Shown here in pieces: positions 9,551 through 20,563 of a stretch of DNA of 21,098 bases (positions within the stretch are counted from its first letter, which is position 1; each line of letters begins with the position of its first letter). Source of the DNA: Neoconidiobolus thromboides FSU 785 (lineage: Eukaryota; Entomophthoromycota; Entomophthoromycetes; Entomophthorales; Neoconidiobolaceae); contig MU626547.1 in NCBI GenBank assembly GCA_025603075.1, forward strand, positions 1 through 21,098, read 5' to 3'. Under the pieces are notes generated by a model. It searched no databases and was not told the origin of the DNA. It saw nothing but the letters and a program-made list of their open reading frames with translations. A program made the position numbers and the translations under genes.

Positions 9551-11944
9551 TCAAAGTTCATCATGTTCTTCTAATTCTTCAATTGAATCCTCTTCATCTA
9601 CATCCACTTTAACTTCTTGATTTTGTTGATATTCATTATTTTGATTTTTAACATCTGGATAATCTAATTGAGTATCTAAGCCTAATTGTAAACGAATTAA
9701 TATTTCCACTCTATCAGCATAAGCTTGAGGGGAAGGTAAATCATAATCAGATCTTAACATTGAAGTTTGAAATAATAAATGAGCCATATCAACCATATTT
9801 TTGTCCATTTGATTATTATTGATTTTAGCTAATAAATTTTGAATAATTTTATGATGTGGATTTAATTCTAATCCTTTTTTAGCGTTTAGCCATTTGTTCA
9901 TTTCAGTTTCTTGTTGAGATGCATATGCTTGTGCTTTCATCAATCTTTCTTGATTACCACTTAATCCACCTAATGTAGAAGGTGTAATTGCTGTTGGGGA
10001 ATAAATTAATCTTGTTGATAATTTAACGGACTCAACTTCTTCTTTCAATATTTCATTAAACCAATCAATCAATGGTTTGTACTCTTCTTCTAATTGATTT
10101 AATTCTTTTTTATTATCCTTGACATCATTTTGAGCAGCAATAGCATGAACTAATTCTTTTCCTTTATATTTTCTTAAATATTGCATTGTAAATTCATCCA
10201 CTGGTAAATCCATATAAATTACTTCATATCCTAAAGATACTAATTTTTCAACATAAGGGGAACGTAATAAAGCTTCCATTGAACCACCTGTAATAAAATA
10301 AATTTTATTTTGGTTTGGCTTCATTCTTTCAATATATTCATCTAAAGAAGTAAATTTTTTATGAGATGAATCAAATCTTAAGAATTTAGCTATCTTTTCA
10401 GAATGATATTCATCTTCACGAATACCTCTCTTTAAATGAGCTCCAAAGTCACCTAGAAATTTTTTATATTTGGTTTCATCTTTAGTTATTTGTTCAAATA
10501 ATTCAAACGATTTATTTAATAATTTTTTCTTAATAACTCTCACTAATCTTGAATTTTGAACTGTTTCTCTAGATACATTTAATGGAATATCATCACAATC
10601 CACAATCCCTCTTAAGAATGCTAACCAATCTGGAATCAACTTAATAGTATCATCTGTAATAAACACTCTTTTGACATGTAATTTAATAGGGGTATCAATG
10701 ACTTTTGGTAATTTTAAAGATTCAAAGCCCAATTCAGGTACATAAATAATAGCTTTAAAATTACTATCCCCTTCTGCTTTAAAATGAATTTGTTGTAGCG
10801 GTTGGCCAATATTATCGTTTAATCGTTGAAATAATCTTAAATGTTCTTCTTGAGTGACATTCTTGGGATTTTTAGTCCAAATTGGTGGTTCTAAATTCAT
10901 TAATTGAAATCCTTCTACTAACTTATCTTCTTCTGTGGCTTCTTCTCCAGTTTCTTCTCCAGTTTCTTCTTTTATTTCATTCTCTACATTATCTTTATCA
11001 GATTTTTTAATTTCTTTTCCTTTTTTCCAAAGATAAATTGGGAATTCAATGTATTCACTATATTTACGAATCAATTCTTCCAAAAATTCTGGTTTTAAAT
11101 ATTCTTTGGCATCCTCTTTTAAAAATAGAGTAATCTGAGTACCTCTACCTAAAGTATTACCTCTTGGATCTTTAACAATTGTAAAATCCGAAATAGCCGA
11201 AGATTCCCAAATATATTGTTCATCTTCCGAATTTTTAGAAATTACTTGAACTTTATCAGCAACTAAAAATGCAGAATAAAACCCTACTCCAAATTGGCCA
11301 ATTAGATGGTTATTATCCTTATTGTTTTCAAATTGTTTAATAAAATCAGCAGTCCCTGATTTAGCGATAGTGCCTAAATTTTTCTTTAAATCATTATAAG
11401 TCATACCAATTCCTGTATCAGTAATAATTAAGGTATTGGTAGCGGGATCAGGTTTGATTGTTAAATATAAATCTTTAGCTTCAGTTACTTTGGATTTCTT
11501 GGTCAAGGAGAGTAAACGTAATTTATCTAATGCATCAGAACCATTGGAGATTAATTCACGTAAAAATATTTCTTTGTTTTTATATAAAGAATGAATAATA
11601 ATATTCATAACACGACTATAATAAAAATATTGTATTAGTATCATATAGATTTATTTGAATAATAACTAATTTGTTACCTAACTTCGGTCTATTTATTTTA
11701 TTAAAATAGAAAATTAAGATGTTAATAAACAGTTTGATAAATAATAATAAGGAATCTTTACCTCAAATTGAAATTTCTTCTTAGTTTGATCTATTTCTTT
11801 AATTTGTTCTTCATTTAGTTGTACACCTTCAGTACTGTCCTTTAATTCAATATCAACTACTTTATCTTTAGAAGTATCACTTCCAAGGACAAAAGTGATG
11901 CTTAGTAGGCTCAATAATACTAACCAAGAGAGATTGAACTTCAT
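9551..11944 (-). CDS. HSP90B1: Endoplasmic reticulum HSP90 chaperone (GRP94/endoplasmin-like), with an 11-nt microexon
   Basis: An ATP-driven HSP90 of the ER lumen that matures secretory and membrane proteins. Exons: 11944-11762, 11688-11678, 11615-9551; joined 2259 nt, 752 aa (human GRP94 is about 803). A signal peptide covers about residues 1-21 (hydrophobic LSWLVLLSLLSITFVLG, likely cut before SDTS). The protein ends in HDEL, an ER retrieval signal. GHKL ATPase motifs: RELISNGSDALDK (Glu85, Asn89; Gly in the usually Ala position), DTGIGM (Asp131), IGQFGVGFYSAF. DPRGNTLGRGTQITL is typical of GRP94. An acidic linker follows at about 265-295, then the middle domain with DDIPLNVSRET (Arg414), then the C-terminal dimerisation domain; there is no cytosolic MEEVD tail. 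The N-domain insert near residues 155-170 is about 4 residues shorter than I recall for animal GRP94. The gene symbol is by orthology. It may be ER-stress induced, given the element at 12208-12229. Confidence 0.96.
11678..11688 (-). other. 11-nt microexon (exon 2 of the GRP94-like gene)
   Basis: Exon 1 ends after FQFE (phase 0) and exon 3 starts in phase 2, so joining them directly breaks the frame. The 11 bases ACCGAAGTTAG, flanked by AATAG on one side and GTAACA on the other, restore it and supply Thr-Glu-Val plus part of Ser. This yields KKFQFETEVSRVMNIII, which matches the conserved HSP90 pattern F-x-A-E-V-N-R-M-M. The flanking introns are 73 nt (11761-11689) and 62 nt (11677-11616). The second has a TACTAATAC branch-point-like site close to its 3' end. 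Both phase and protein homology support the call; there is no transcript evidence. Confidence 0.88.
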
Positions 11945-11960
11945 GATTAAATGTAAAGCA

Positions 11961-12034
11961 CTAAAAGAGAAGAAGAAAGATAATTAATATAAGATTAAAT
12001 GAAATTAAAAGTAAATAGTAAGTTTGAATATTAC
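11961..12034 (-). other. Likely 5'UTR intron of the GRP94-like gene
   Basis: On the minus strand, AAAAG/GTAATA at 12034 and a pyrimidine-rich TTCTTCTCTTTTAG at 11961 bound a 74-nt segment with the size and composition of the coding introns. The 3' end lies 16 nt before the ATG. No upstream ATG is created if it is removed. Needs transcript evidence. Confidence 0.45.
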
Positions 12035-12207
12035 CTTTTAATTCAAACCTTGATATTTTATTTATTAAAATAAAATTTGTTAGATTGTTAATTCTTTTTA
12101 TACTTTCTTATTAGTTTGAAACTTGTAGCCAGTTATTAATAATATGCAAGATTGAATTCATGATTGATATTTTATTCTTGAAATTTATCATTACTTTCAT
12201 TAAAAAT

Positions 12208-12229
12208 CCAATCTTCACTTGCCACGTCA
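12208..12229. promoter_or_regulatory. ER stress response element (CCAAT-N9-CCACG) overlapping a TGACGTGG site
   Basis: On the plus strand CCAAT (12208-12212), nine bases (12213-12221) and CCACG (12222-12226) give an exact ERSE. The minus strand at 12229-12222 reads TGACGTGG, an XBP1/ATF6-type UPRE core. The site lies about 265 bp upstream of the GRP94 start codon. In mammals this layout binds NF-Y plus ATF6/XBP1 in the promoters of GRP78 and GRP94. Its place in front of an ER chaperone gene is what makes the match meaningful; function here is inferred. Confidence 0.65.
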
Positions 12230-12844
12230 CAATTTCTTATTTTTTTTAATAATTTTTTTAAACATGAAATTGGAATCATTCACTGTTATTTGAAATTAGT
12301 AAAATAATTGCCCAATAATAAAAGTTTGGGTCAGTCTTAGTTTATCATCAGGTCACTAAACACATCAGCTGAGAAACATGATAAAGTGTAATGAGATATG
12401 ATGCTTTTTTTAATATTGTTTAAGAATAAAACCGATGGAATCAGTTTAATGTGAGATTTTTGTTAAGAATAGTATTTTTTAATGATATTTTGAGTAAGAT
12501 ATAATAGTACAAAAGTCATTAAGAATTTGTTTTAAGAAGATGATTTGGTATGGGAACTATTAACTAATGAAAAGGTAATCAAACTTTCTATTGCTTTCAA
12601 TATTTTAGTTCTGAAAATTGAATTCTTCAAGTTTTATAAAATATTAAATTCAATATCAGTAATAATGTTAACATAGATATTAACTATTTCAATCATACTT
12701 ATTTTTAAAACTCCTTTTATTAATGTTGGAAACAACATATAAATCGATAAATTGATTTTTTTTAAATTTCATTTTACTTTTTCAGAATTGATCATTTGCT
12801 TTCGAAAATCTTTATGATATTAGCTGTCATTAACGTTTTAGAAT

Positions 12845-12948
12845 ATGGGGATGTTTTTTTTGGCTTCATTACTTTTTCCATCTTTTAAGCGCTATTTGAG
12901 TGGAAAAATTGTTAGTAAAAATTTTAAATACAAAATACACCCCTATAT
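12845..12948 (+). mobile_element. Foldback MITE-like element, copy 4 (best preserved)
   Basis: The ends TATGGGGATGTTTTT and AAAATACACCCCTATA are near-perfect terminal inverted repeats, possibly flanked by TA. The inner stem TTTTTCCATC / GAGTGGAAAAA surrounds the GCGC centre (TTTTAAGCGCTATTTGA), so nearly the whole element is an imperfect palindrome. It has no coding capacity, as expected of a non-autonomous MITE. It sits 0.9 kb upstream of the GRP94 start. Confidence 0.78.
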
Positions 12949-13177
12949 TATAAATAACAAATAACCCAATGAAACTTTCATCAAATATAGACTCAAACAA
13001 TATATTTGTATAGAAATTTTTATATTAAATTCAATCAAAGTTCATTTTTAACTACTTCATGACCCAATCACATGAAGTAAAGAATTAAAAATCAGTAATA
13101 ATATATAAAAATACAATTAAAAAAAAGTAAAGTTAATAATTGAAAAATTGACTATTTTATTATAATTAAAAAAATAC

Positions 13178-16100
13178 CTACTCTTCCCTTTCCAACCACT
13201 TCCATACCTTTTGAAAACCATTAATTAAATCATAAGTATTAATTTCATTCAATTTATCTGATGAATTCATATCAAATACTGTTTGTTTTCCAGTTTCTAA
13301 TTGAAATTTCAATTCATATAATGGACTTAATAAATGTTCCCAATCTAATAGAGTAGTTCCAATTCCACTATTATTATTCATAAAATTCACTTCTTTTTCA
13401 ATATTTTTAATTAAAAAATAGAGTATTTTAACTTGGATTTCTTTTTCTTTTTCTTTACTTTGACAATTAAAGTTCATATCTGAAGTGAAATTATCGTTTG
13501 TTGAATTAATTAATTTTAAATCATCACCTAATTCTAATTTCAAATCAAAATCAAGATTACTTAATCGATTTTCTATTTCAAATTCATTCTTCTAATAATT
13601 AGTTAGAAATTAATACTTAAGTTAAAAATTTAACATTCAACTTACTAATTCAAACCCATTACAAATTATATTAATCATCAATTTAATCTCATCAATATCT
13701 TTCATTTGCCATTCTCCATTATGTTCAGTTATTGTTATTTTATTATTTATTACTTTATCAAACAAATAATAAATTTTATTATAATCTCTTATCTTAATTA
13801 ATTCCATAATATAAATAATTATCAATTTCAATATTAACAAATTAATCAAACTTAAATTATTTTGTTTTAACATTAAAATTAAGCCCCATAATTCCAATTT
13901 TTGAATATAAATTTCTATTTTTTGTAACATTAGTTTACTCTCATAATACGATTTTCCATTGTTATTAAATATTATACAATAAATTAAATTAATTTCATTT
14001 ATCATTAATTGAGTTATATGTTCATTAATATTTTGGTTATTTCCATCATTATTTAACAAACCTTCATATAATAAATAAAATGCAACTAAACTTATTTCCA
14101 TTTGATTACTAATTTTCAATAGTTGTTGATCAACTCTAAATTGATTATTATTCTCACTAATTTTTTTAATACCTACTTTAATAGTATCTAAATACTCTAT
14201 CATCCTTCTTTTACTAATTAAATTTTCTCGATTATTTTTATAAATTATAATGACACATTGAATAATTTCATGACATAATATTAACATTAATTGATGATAT
14301 GATTGATAATACCTTTCTTTTTGTATCTTATTCAATTTTAATTTATAATTGTCTTCATTATCAACTGTATTATTAATTTTATTATTAAATATATCTTCAT
14401 TAGCAAAGATATCTGTTGATTTATTATTATTATTATTATTATTTGGAGTATTCCATCCCCAATCATCAAAATCAACAATGCCACTATTAATAGCTGAATT
14501 AACTGAATCATAACTCTTTTTATTTTTACTATGAATACTCCAACTCCAATCAATTTCTTCTTTTTCTTCCTTGACTTTTTCCTTTTCATCCGTTTTCTTT
14601 TCTTTTTCAAGTAAGTCCTCATCTTCAATATTCCATTGATTGTATATTAGTAAACTCATAATTGGCATACCAATTTCCATAAATTGATTCATTTTTTTTA
14701 AAACTATTTTCTTTTCATTTTCTTGAACTTTTTGATCTTCTATTTTCTCTTTTATTATTTGTTTTTCTTTAATAAATTTACTTTTAATTTTAATATATAA
14801 ATTAAAATTCACTATATCCTCTTCATTATTATCAATAATATTCTCTTGAATTATATTAATATCACATCCGTTATCTTTTAATTTGTTGATAGTAACTTTT
14901 ATTGATTCATAAAAACAACTTAGTGAAATTTCTTTTAAATTCAAATAATAACACAATAAATTAATCATTGATAGATCCTTATTATTAATAAAATTGGGTA
15001 TTAATTTCTGTTTAATAAAAGTTTGTGTATATTCAGAATTAATACCTAAATTAAATTTGTTAATTCATTCCCATATTATAATTATCTTAAATATTAATTT
15101 ACCATAATAACATCTACACAAAACGAATGCTAATATTGGATCCTTCAAATATCTTAATGAAACACCAATTGCATCCTCAATTTTGTTTGCTAATAAAAAG
15201 AAAGCAATAGCATATTCGTACCTTTGTAAGCCAATCAATTTAAACGCATTTTTTTGGGCTGCTAATTTCCAACGTTGTTGTGTAAAATCATTATTTAAAA
15301 ATTTGACCATAACTGAATGATCTTTATGATAGGTTGCTGTTTTCCATAAAGATAATAATAATTTTTTTTTATTTAATAATAAATAAAATAAACTACATTC
15401 GATTGGATCTTTGTTTATTAAGTATTGATTTCTTGCTATTATTTCAATTTCTTTTTTCTATTTGTTTATGTTAATTTATTAATATTTATTATATTATATT
15501 ATATTATATATAACTAACTTACTAATATTTCATCTTCTTGAATCCAAAACGGTAACCCAAAATTTTTAAAACTGTCCCAATTGAATTCAATATTATGATT
15601 CATAATTAACATTTTAATTTCATTAAGTATTAAATCCTAATTAATATAAAAATCATTAATATCACACGTAAACTGTACTTTAATCCTTTATTTACCTTTG
15701 ATTGCGAATAAAATACATTTAATATATAATCTGATTCAATTACAATTCTATTACACTTTAAATTCAATAATATATGAAATAAATATAATTTTCCCATATC
15801 ATCAATTGAAGTTTGATATTTAATTATCTATATTTAATTATTAATATTACTATATTATTGTTATTATTATTATAGAATTTATTTCACTTACATAATCAAA
15901 GCATTCTAATATCATAATTAATTTTAATTTATCTTCTTCATTCATATAATTTAATTGGTATTTTTTCAAATTTAATATCATTTCTTCAAATTGATATTTC
16001 GATAGTGTTTGCTTATTTTTGCTAAAAATACAATATATTAGTACTTATATATAGAATACAATAATATTCTCTTGTTTACCTAGTAGAAAACAAATCGTCT

Positions 16101-17076
16101 GTAATTAAATTATCCATTTTATTTTTATTCTCATCTTCTTTCTACAGTTAATTAATTAATTAGTAACATTATATATCATATAGTAAACAAATTACAATTA
16201 CCTTATTATAAAACTCAATCAATGGAAGTGGTGGTAATAATAGTATTGAGTCTTCTAGATACAAATTTTGTTCGGATTGATATTTTTCGATATGAATTAT
16301 GATTTTATTCATTAAATCATATTCACCTAAAAACAATAAAAAATACTAATTAATATCTTATTGGTATTATAAATAGAGATTATTAATTTACCCCATTCAA
16401 TATATTCTAATAAATAATTTGGATGATAATTTAATAATAAATTTTGATAATCTGCTGATAAAGTATGAATGGTATTAATTATATTATTACTATAAATTGA
16501 CTTTGATAACTTAGTTTCATCATCTAAATATTATAATATTAATATATAATATATAAATTAATAATAACAATTAACTTACCTCTTTCAATTTCATTGATTG
16601 CAATCCATTTACCAAACATATAAATTTGTTCTTCAATTTTAATATACAATGTACCATCATTTAAAATTTTAAACCAATCAATATTAGTATATAAATTTCT
16701 AATAAGATTTAATTAGATTCTATTTCCATTTAAAGTAAATAATAATAATAGCTTACACTGGTAAATATAATATATTACTAATAATAAATTTATATTTATA
16801 AAAATTCAATATATAAATTTTGAATTCAGTTATTATTATTATCATTGGATAATAAAATAAAGTAACTAAAAATTGAATATTTTTGATGGATTCATTACTA
16901 TTGAGTTTATTAATATAATTTTATCATTTAATATTTATTTTAAATGTTTACTTACTTCCAATTAAATTCCCATTGTTTAATAAAATTAAAACTGTTGAAT
17001 TTAATATCCATGATTTTTATTATTGTTTGTTTTTTTTCATTTGTACCAACTAATATTAATATGTTAAATATTATTG

Positions 17077-17111
<35 letters not shown>

Positions 17112-19973
17112 TTATTGTTATTTATTTATTTATTATTTATTTATTATTGTTATTATTGTTATTATTGTTATTATTGTTATTTTATAAAAATAATAATTAA
17201 AAATCTTACTTACCAATAAATACCAAACCAAAATTACTAAACTCAATTTTCTTAATGTTTTCTAAGTTCACTTTAACCTCATTTTGTTTATACCACTTAT
17301 AATTACTATTCGTTAAATAATTATAATAGATTTCCAATTTATTTTCCATTTCATTATAATAAACTAATGAAATACTATATTCATTACATTCTGTTTCTTG
17401 ATTTAAATAATATAAATTAGATAATAAATAATAATTTTTTAACTTTTTTTCATCTATTAAGTTTGGAAGTTTTTCCATTTTAATGGATTCGATTGATTGT
17501 ATTTTATTATCTATTTATAAAAGAAATATTATTTAAACTCTATTATTATATAATAATTACCTTCAATTTTCACTTTATAACTAATCAATTCATAATTATC
17601 TAATACTATTATAATTAGGATTAATTCATCCGTTAAATTTTTTACAATCAAAGATTGAAATGAATGGCCTTCATGCTGATTTAATACAATTAATTCATTA
17701 TAACTAATATTATATAAATAACAGTTCTTAGTTTCTAATAATATCAGATAATCTAAAACAAACAAAAAAGTAATCGTTTAAATATTATAACATTATAAAG
17801 ATATATTAAATTATTACTTTCGTTAGCCCATTCAAAATCAATAAGATTGAAATCGAATTTATAATTTTTTACAAAAAAATTATTGTTATTAATATTCTAA
17901 AAAAAAGCAAACAGAATTAGTACTTTATCTTCTTATTACCTCAAATAATAGCCTTACTTCTTGAATTTTAAATTCCCAACTACAAATTTCATTTTTATTA
18001 TTTAGACTCCATAATTGATTATTATTATAATTATTAATAATTTTATTAATTTTTTGACTACAACCATTAATTAAATAGCCCATTTTGATGGAATTATTAG
18101 TTTGATTAAATAATATATTCAATAGTCCAATTGATAAGTATTGTAATTGATTATTTGAATTATGATTTAATATAATAAATTCACCAGCATAATTTTGATC
18201 TATTTGTAATAATATAACATATTAATATTAGTATATTTGTTTTATTTATTTGTTTATTTATTTATTTTTATTACCTTTAAATTTCAATGACAATGGATTA
18301 ATATTAATAAACCATTTTTTAAATAATAATGATTGATTTTGATTAAAATGAATAATTTTGGATATTTTACTTAATACTTTAATTTTAGGTGCACTATTAA
18401 TTATATTTTCTAATCCCTATGAAAATAGATTAGTATTATAAATTATATTTCATAATTTTATTCACTCTTTCATTATTATTATTTATATTATTATTATTTA
18501 TATTATTATAGCTTACTTCTAATTTCCAAATAATTAATGAACCATCTTGCTCAAATTTAAATATTAATAATGGCGTTAAATTATAAATTTGAATTAAATA
18601 ATTTAATTCAACTTCTCCTATAATTTCACTTTGTTGATTTTTAATTCGATTAATTTCTAAATACGCTAATTCTTTAATAATAATAGGATTAATCCAATGA
18701 AAAGAAGGTATTAAATTAAGTTGATTATTAGTGATTAGTTGATGATCTTTTGTTAGATCCTTATTTATTACATTCTTGTTTATAATTTCAGATGCTGTAT
18801 TACTGCAGTTATTATTTTTATTATTGATGGACCACTGGGACGGATCTAATGTAGTTGATAAATAAAAACAATTATTATTAAACGTCCAACATCGAAATAT
18901 TTCATCATAGCATGTAGTAAATAATATAGGGACACTAATTAAAAAAATATTAATTTAAATAAACTTATCATGTTATTTCTCAAGGTAAGACTTACTTATC
19001 ACCATTATTATTGTGTTGATACCAAGATAAAGATAATACTGTCCTTGGGTGCTTTAAATAATAATATTGTCGATCTATTGCTCATATTTTAATTAAAAAT
19101 ATAAATGCTTATATAATGTCACTTACTTGATTTAATATTCCATATTTTAACTACTCGATCATTCTATTATAGATTTCATTAGCTTTTTAGTTAATTATTA
19201 CAAAATAATTACATTATGAGTTAAAGCTAACCATTGTCCATCTGATGATATATCAGCAATAAATATGTTAGAAGAACAACTAAATTTTGGTTTATTATAT
19301 TAGGCATTATTAATATTATAAATTGAACTTACTTTTCATTCCAATAACAAATAAATTCATCCTTTTCTTTTTTATATAAACTTACACTATCGCTACCAAT
19401 TAACAAATGATCTAATATTTGAAATTAATATATTATTATATAACTATTATGATGTAGATCACCATTATTAAACCAAGAAACTTGAATAATTTGATTAAAA
19501 TAATGAATTTTTGTTACTAAATTCCAATGAAATTTCTATTAAAGATAAGTCATTCCATTTCCAAATATCTTATTTTAACTTGAAAACTTACTTTCTCTTC
19601 CATTGATTCAAATTTAAAAATATAAACTTCACTATCTTGAGTGACTGCCAACTATTATTAAAAGAATAGAATTATATTTCTGAATATGAATATTATAAAT
19701 AATGCTCTTACCTGTCCATTTCTATCTGAAAATGCCAAACTCCTGATTTCCAATCTCAACGGTATAATTTGAATTGTTTCCCCTTCCCAACTTTTAATAA
19801 TCACTCTGTTTTCATTTGCATAGACCTAATAATAATCCTTATCAATATAACATTCCAATTATGCACATAATAATAGTCTATCTTACCAACAACAACTGGT
19901 TATTGAAATATTGAAATTGTACTGAAGAATTTGAATCGTTGGCAATTCCATCGCTAATCGTGGTTGGAAACAT
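13178..19973 (-). CDS. RAV1: RAV1/DmX-like protein, RAVE complex subunit for V-ATPase assembly, 26 exons
   Basis: Rav1 is the scaffold of RAVE, which reattaches V1 to V0 to rebuild the V-ATPase (known of the family). Exons: 19973-19887, 19825-19712, 19651-19592, 19535-19463, 19411-19333, 19279-19213, 19163-19127, 19074-18996, 18934-18517, 18416-18275, 18199-17940, 17896-17818, 17752-17561, 17510-17214, 17049-16956, 16897-16757, 16698-16580, 16523-16392, 16326-16202, 16141-16080, 16021-15892, 15827-15696, 15636-15523, 15457-15103, 15045-13646, 13591-13178. They join in phase to 5202 nt, 1733 aa (yeast Rav1 about 1357; animal DMXL about 3000). WD40-type blades lie in the first ~340 residues (ADISSDGQWLALTHN, HPRTVLSLSW, DGSLIIWKLE). 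The Rav1p_C region runs to about 1130, with LIDFEWANE, NYHPNYLLEYIEWG, SIDDMGKLYLF, FGLPFWI and the hallmark FLNNDFTQQRWKLAAQKNAF. The last ~600 residues are poorly conserved and rich in Asn, Lys and Glu. Intron 4 begins GTGATC, the least certain splice site. No DMXL-type C-terminal WD domain is visible. Confidence 0.93.
17050..17213 (-). repeat. RAV1 intron 14, expanded by microsatellites
   Basis: At 164 nt this is the longest intron of the gene. It is filled by a (TTTA)n tract around 17079-17145 and a (TTATTG)n tract around 17145-17180 on the plus strand. The open frame running through it (16944-17219, plus) is an artefact of the repeats, giving Tyr/Leu/Phe/Cys runs. Confidence 0.85.
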
Positions 19974-20563
19974 CTTTTTAAAAGTGATTTTAAAGTAGCA
20001 ACGTAATGAGATTTTAAAACTTGATAAAACTATTGGTTCTTTTTGATTGCGCTAAATTTTTTCGTCTATTATGTGTTAATGAACTTAATTTCGTTCAATT
20101 TTTTCAGTCTATTGGTCTTGAAATAGCTTTCACTTTTTATATAGTCTGGACTTTCATTAAATTAAATGTATATAGCATGGGTTAAATTAAGTCCACTAAC
20201 AATAGAATTTTAACATACATATCAGTTTATTTTAAATTTTCTTATTGTTTAAATCTAAAATTTTGGTTAATTAAATTTCAAAATAATTTAAAGTGACTAT
20301 TTTGTGGTATTCATCTTTCCTTTGCAAAATTTCCAAAAATTAAAAGAATTAAATCAAGGTTAGAATTAAAACTAACCAACGTTATTTTGATTACAAGAGA
20401 TGAAACAATTTTAATAATATCAACTTTATTCAAAATATTGCTGAAGATTTTTTTACAATTATTAAGCCATCAATCATATTTCATAAGAATACAATAGAAC
20501 TTCTATACTTTTTAACTCCATAATCAATAATAAAGAAGCCAATATTTATAAATAAATCAAAAA
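19974..20563. other. RAV1 upstream region
   Basis: AT-rich sequence without a gene between the RAV1 start and the right repeat arm. It should carry the RAV1 promoter. A TATATAAAAAG stretch on the minus strand (20143-20133) lies about 160 bp before the ATG, with a CCAAT motif just downstream of it. I see no other structure. Confidence 0.6.
20133..20143 (-). promoter_or_regulatory. Possible TATA box of RAV1
   Basis: TATATAAAAAG reads on the minus strand about 160 bp upstream of the RAV1 start codon. In such AT-rich DNA this motif is weak evidence alone. It is listed because of its position and because the neighbouring bases are less AT-rich. Confidence 0.25.

Larger units (their letters stand above)
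12035..13177. other. Intergenic region between RAV1 (3' end) and GRP94 (5' end)
   Basis: Both neighbours are on the minus strand, so this 1.1-kb region is the GRP94 promoter side plus the RAV1 3' end. It holds the ERSE/UPRE site (12208-12229), a foldback element (about 12845-12948) and an AATAAA signal for RAV1 at 13161-13156, 17 nt after its stop. I see no other gene. Confidence 0.75.

Noticed and set aside
14338..14628. 96-codon minus-strand frame with Lys and Ile runs
   Set aside because: It overlaps RAV1 exon 25 in another frame; the low complexity comes from the Glu/Asn-rich coding sequence.
16944..17219. 91-codon plus-strand open frame rich in Tyr, Leu and Ile
   Set aside because: It runs through the microsatellites of RAV1 intron 14 and antisense to RAV1 exon 15. 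The residue runs are a product of the repeats.
3321..19973. Alternative genetic code with reassigned stops
   Set aside because: TAA, TGA and TAG each end one of the three genes, and no in-frame stop remains after splicing.
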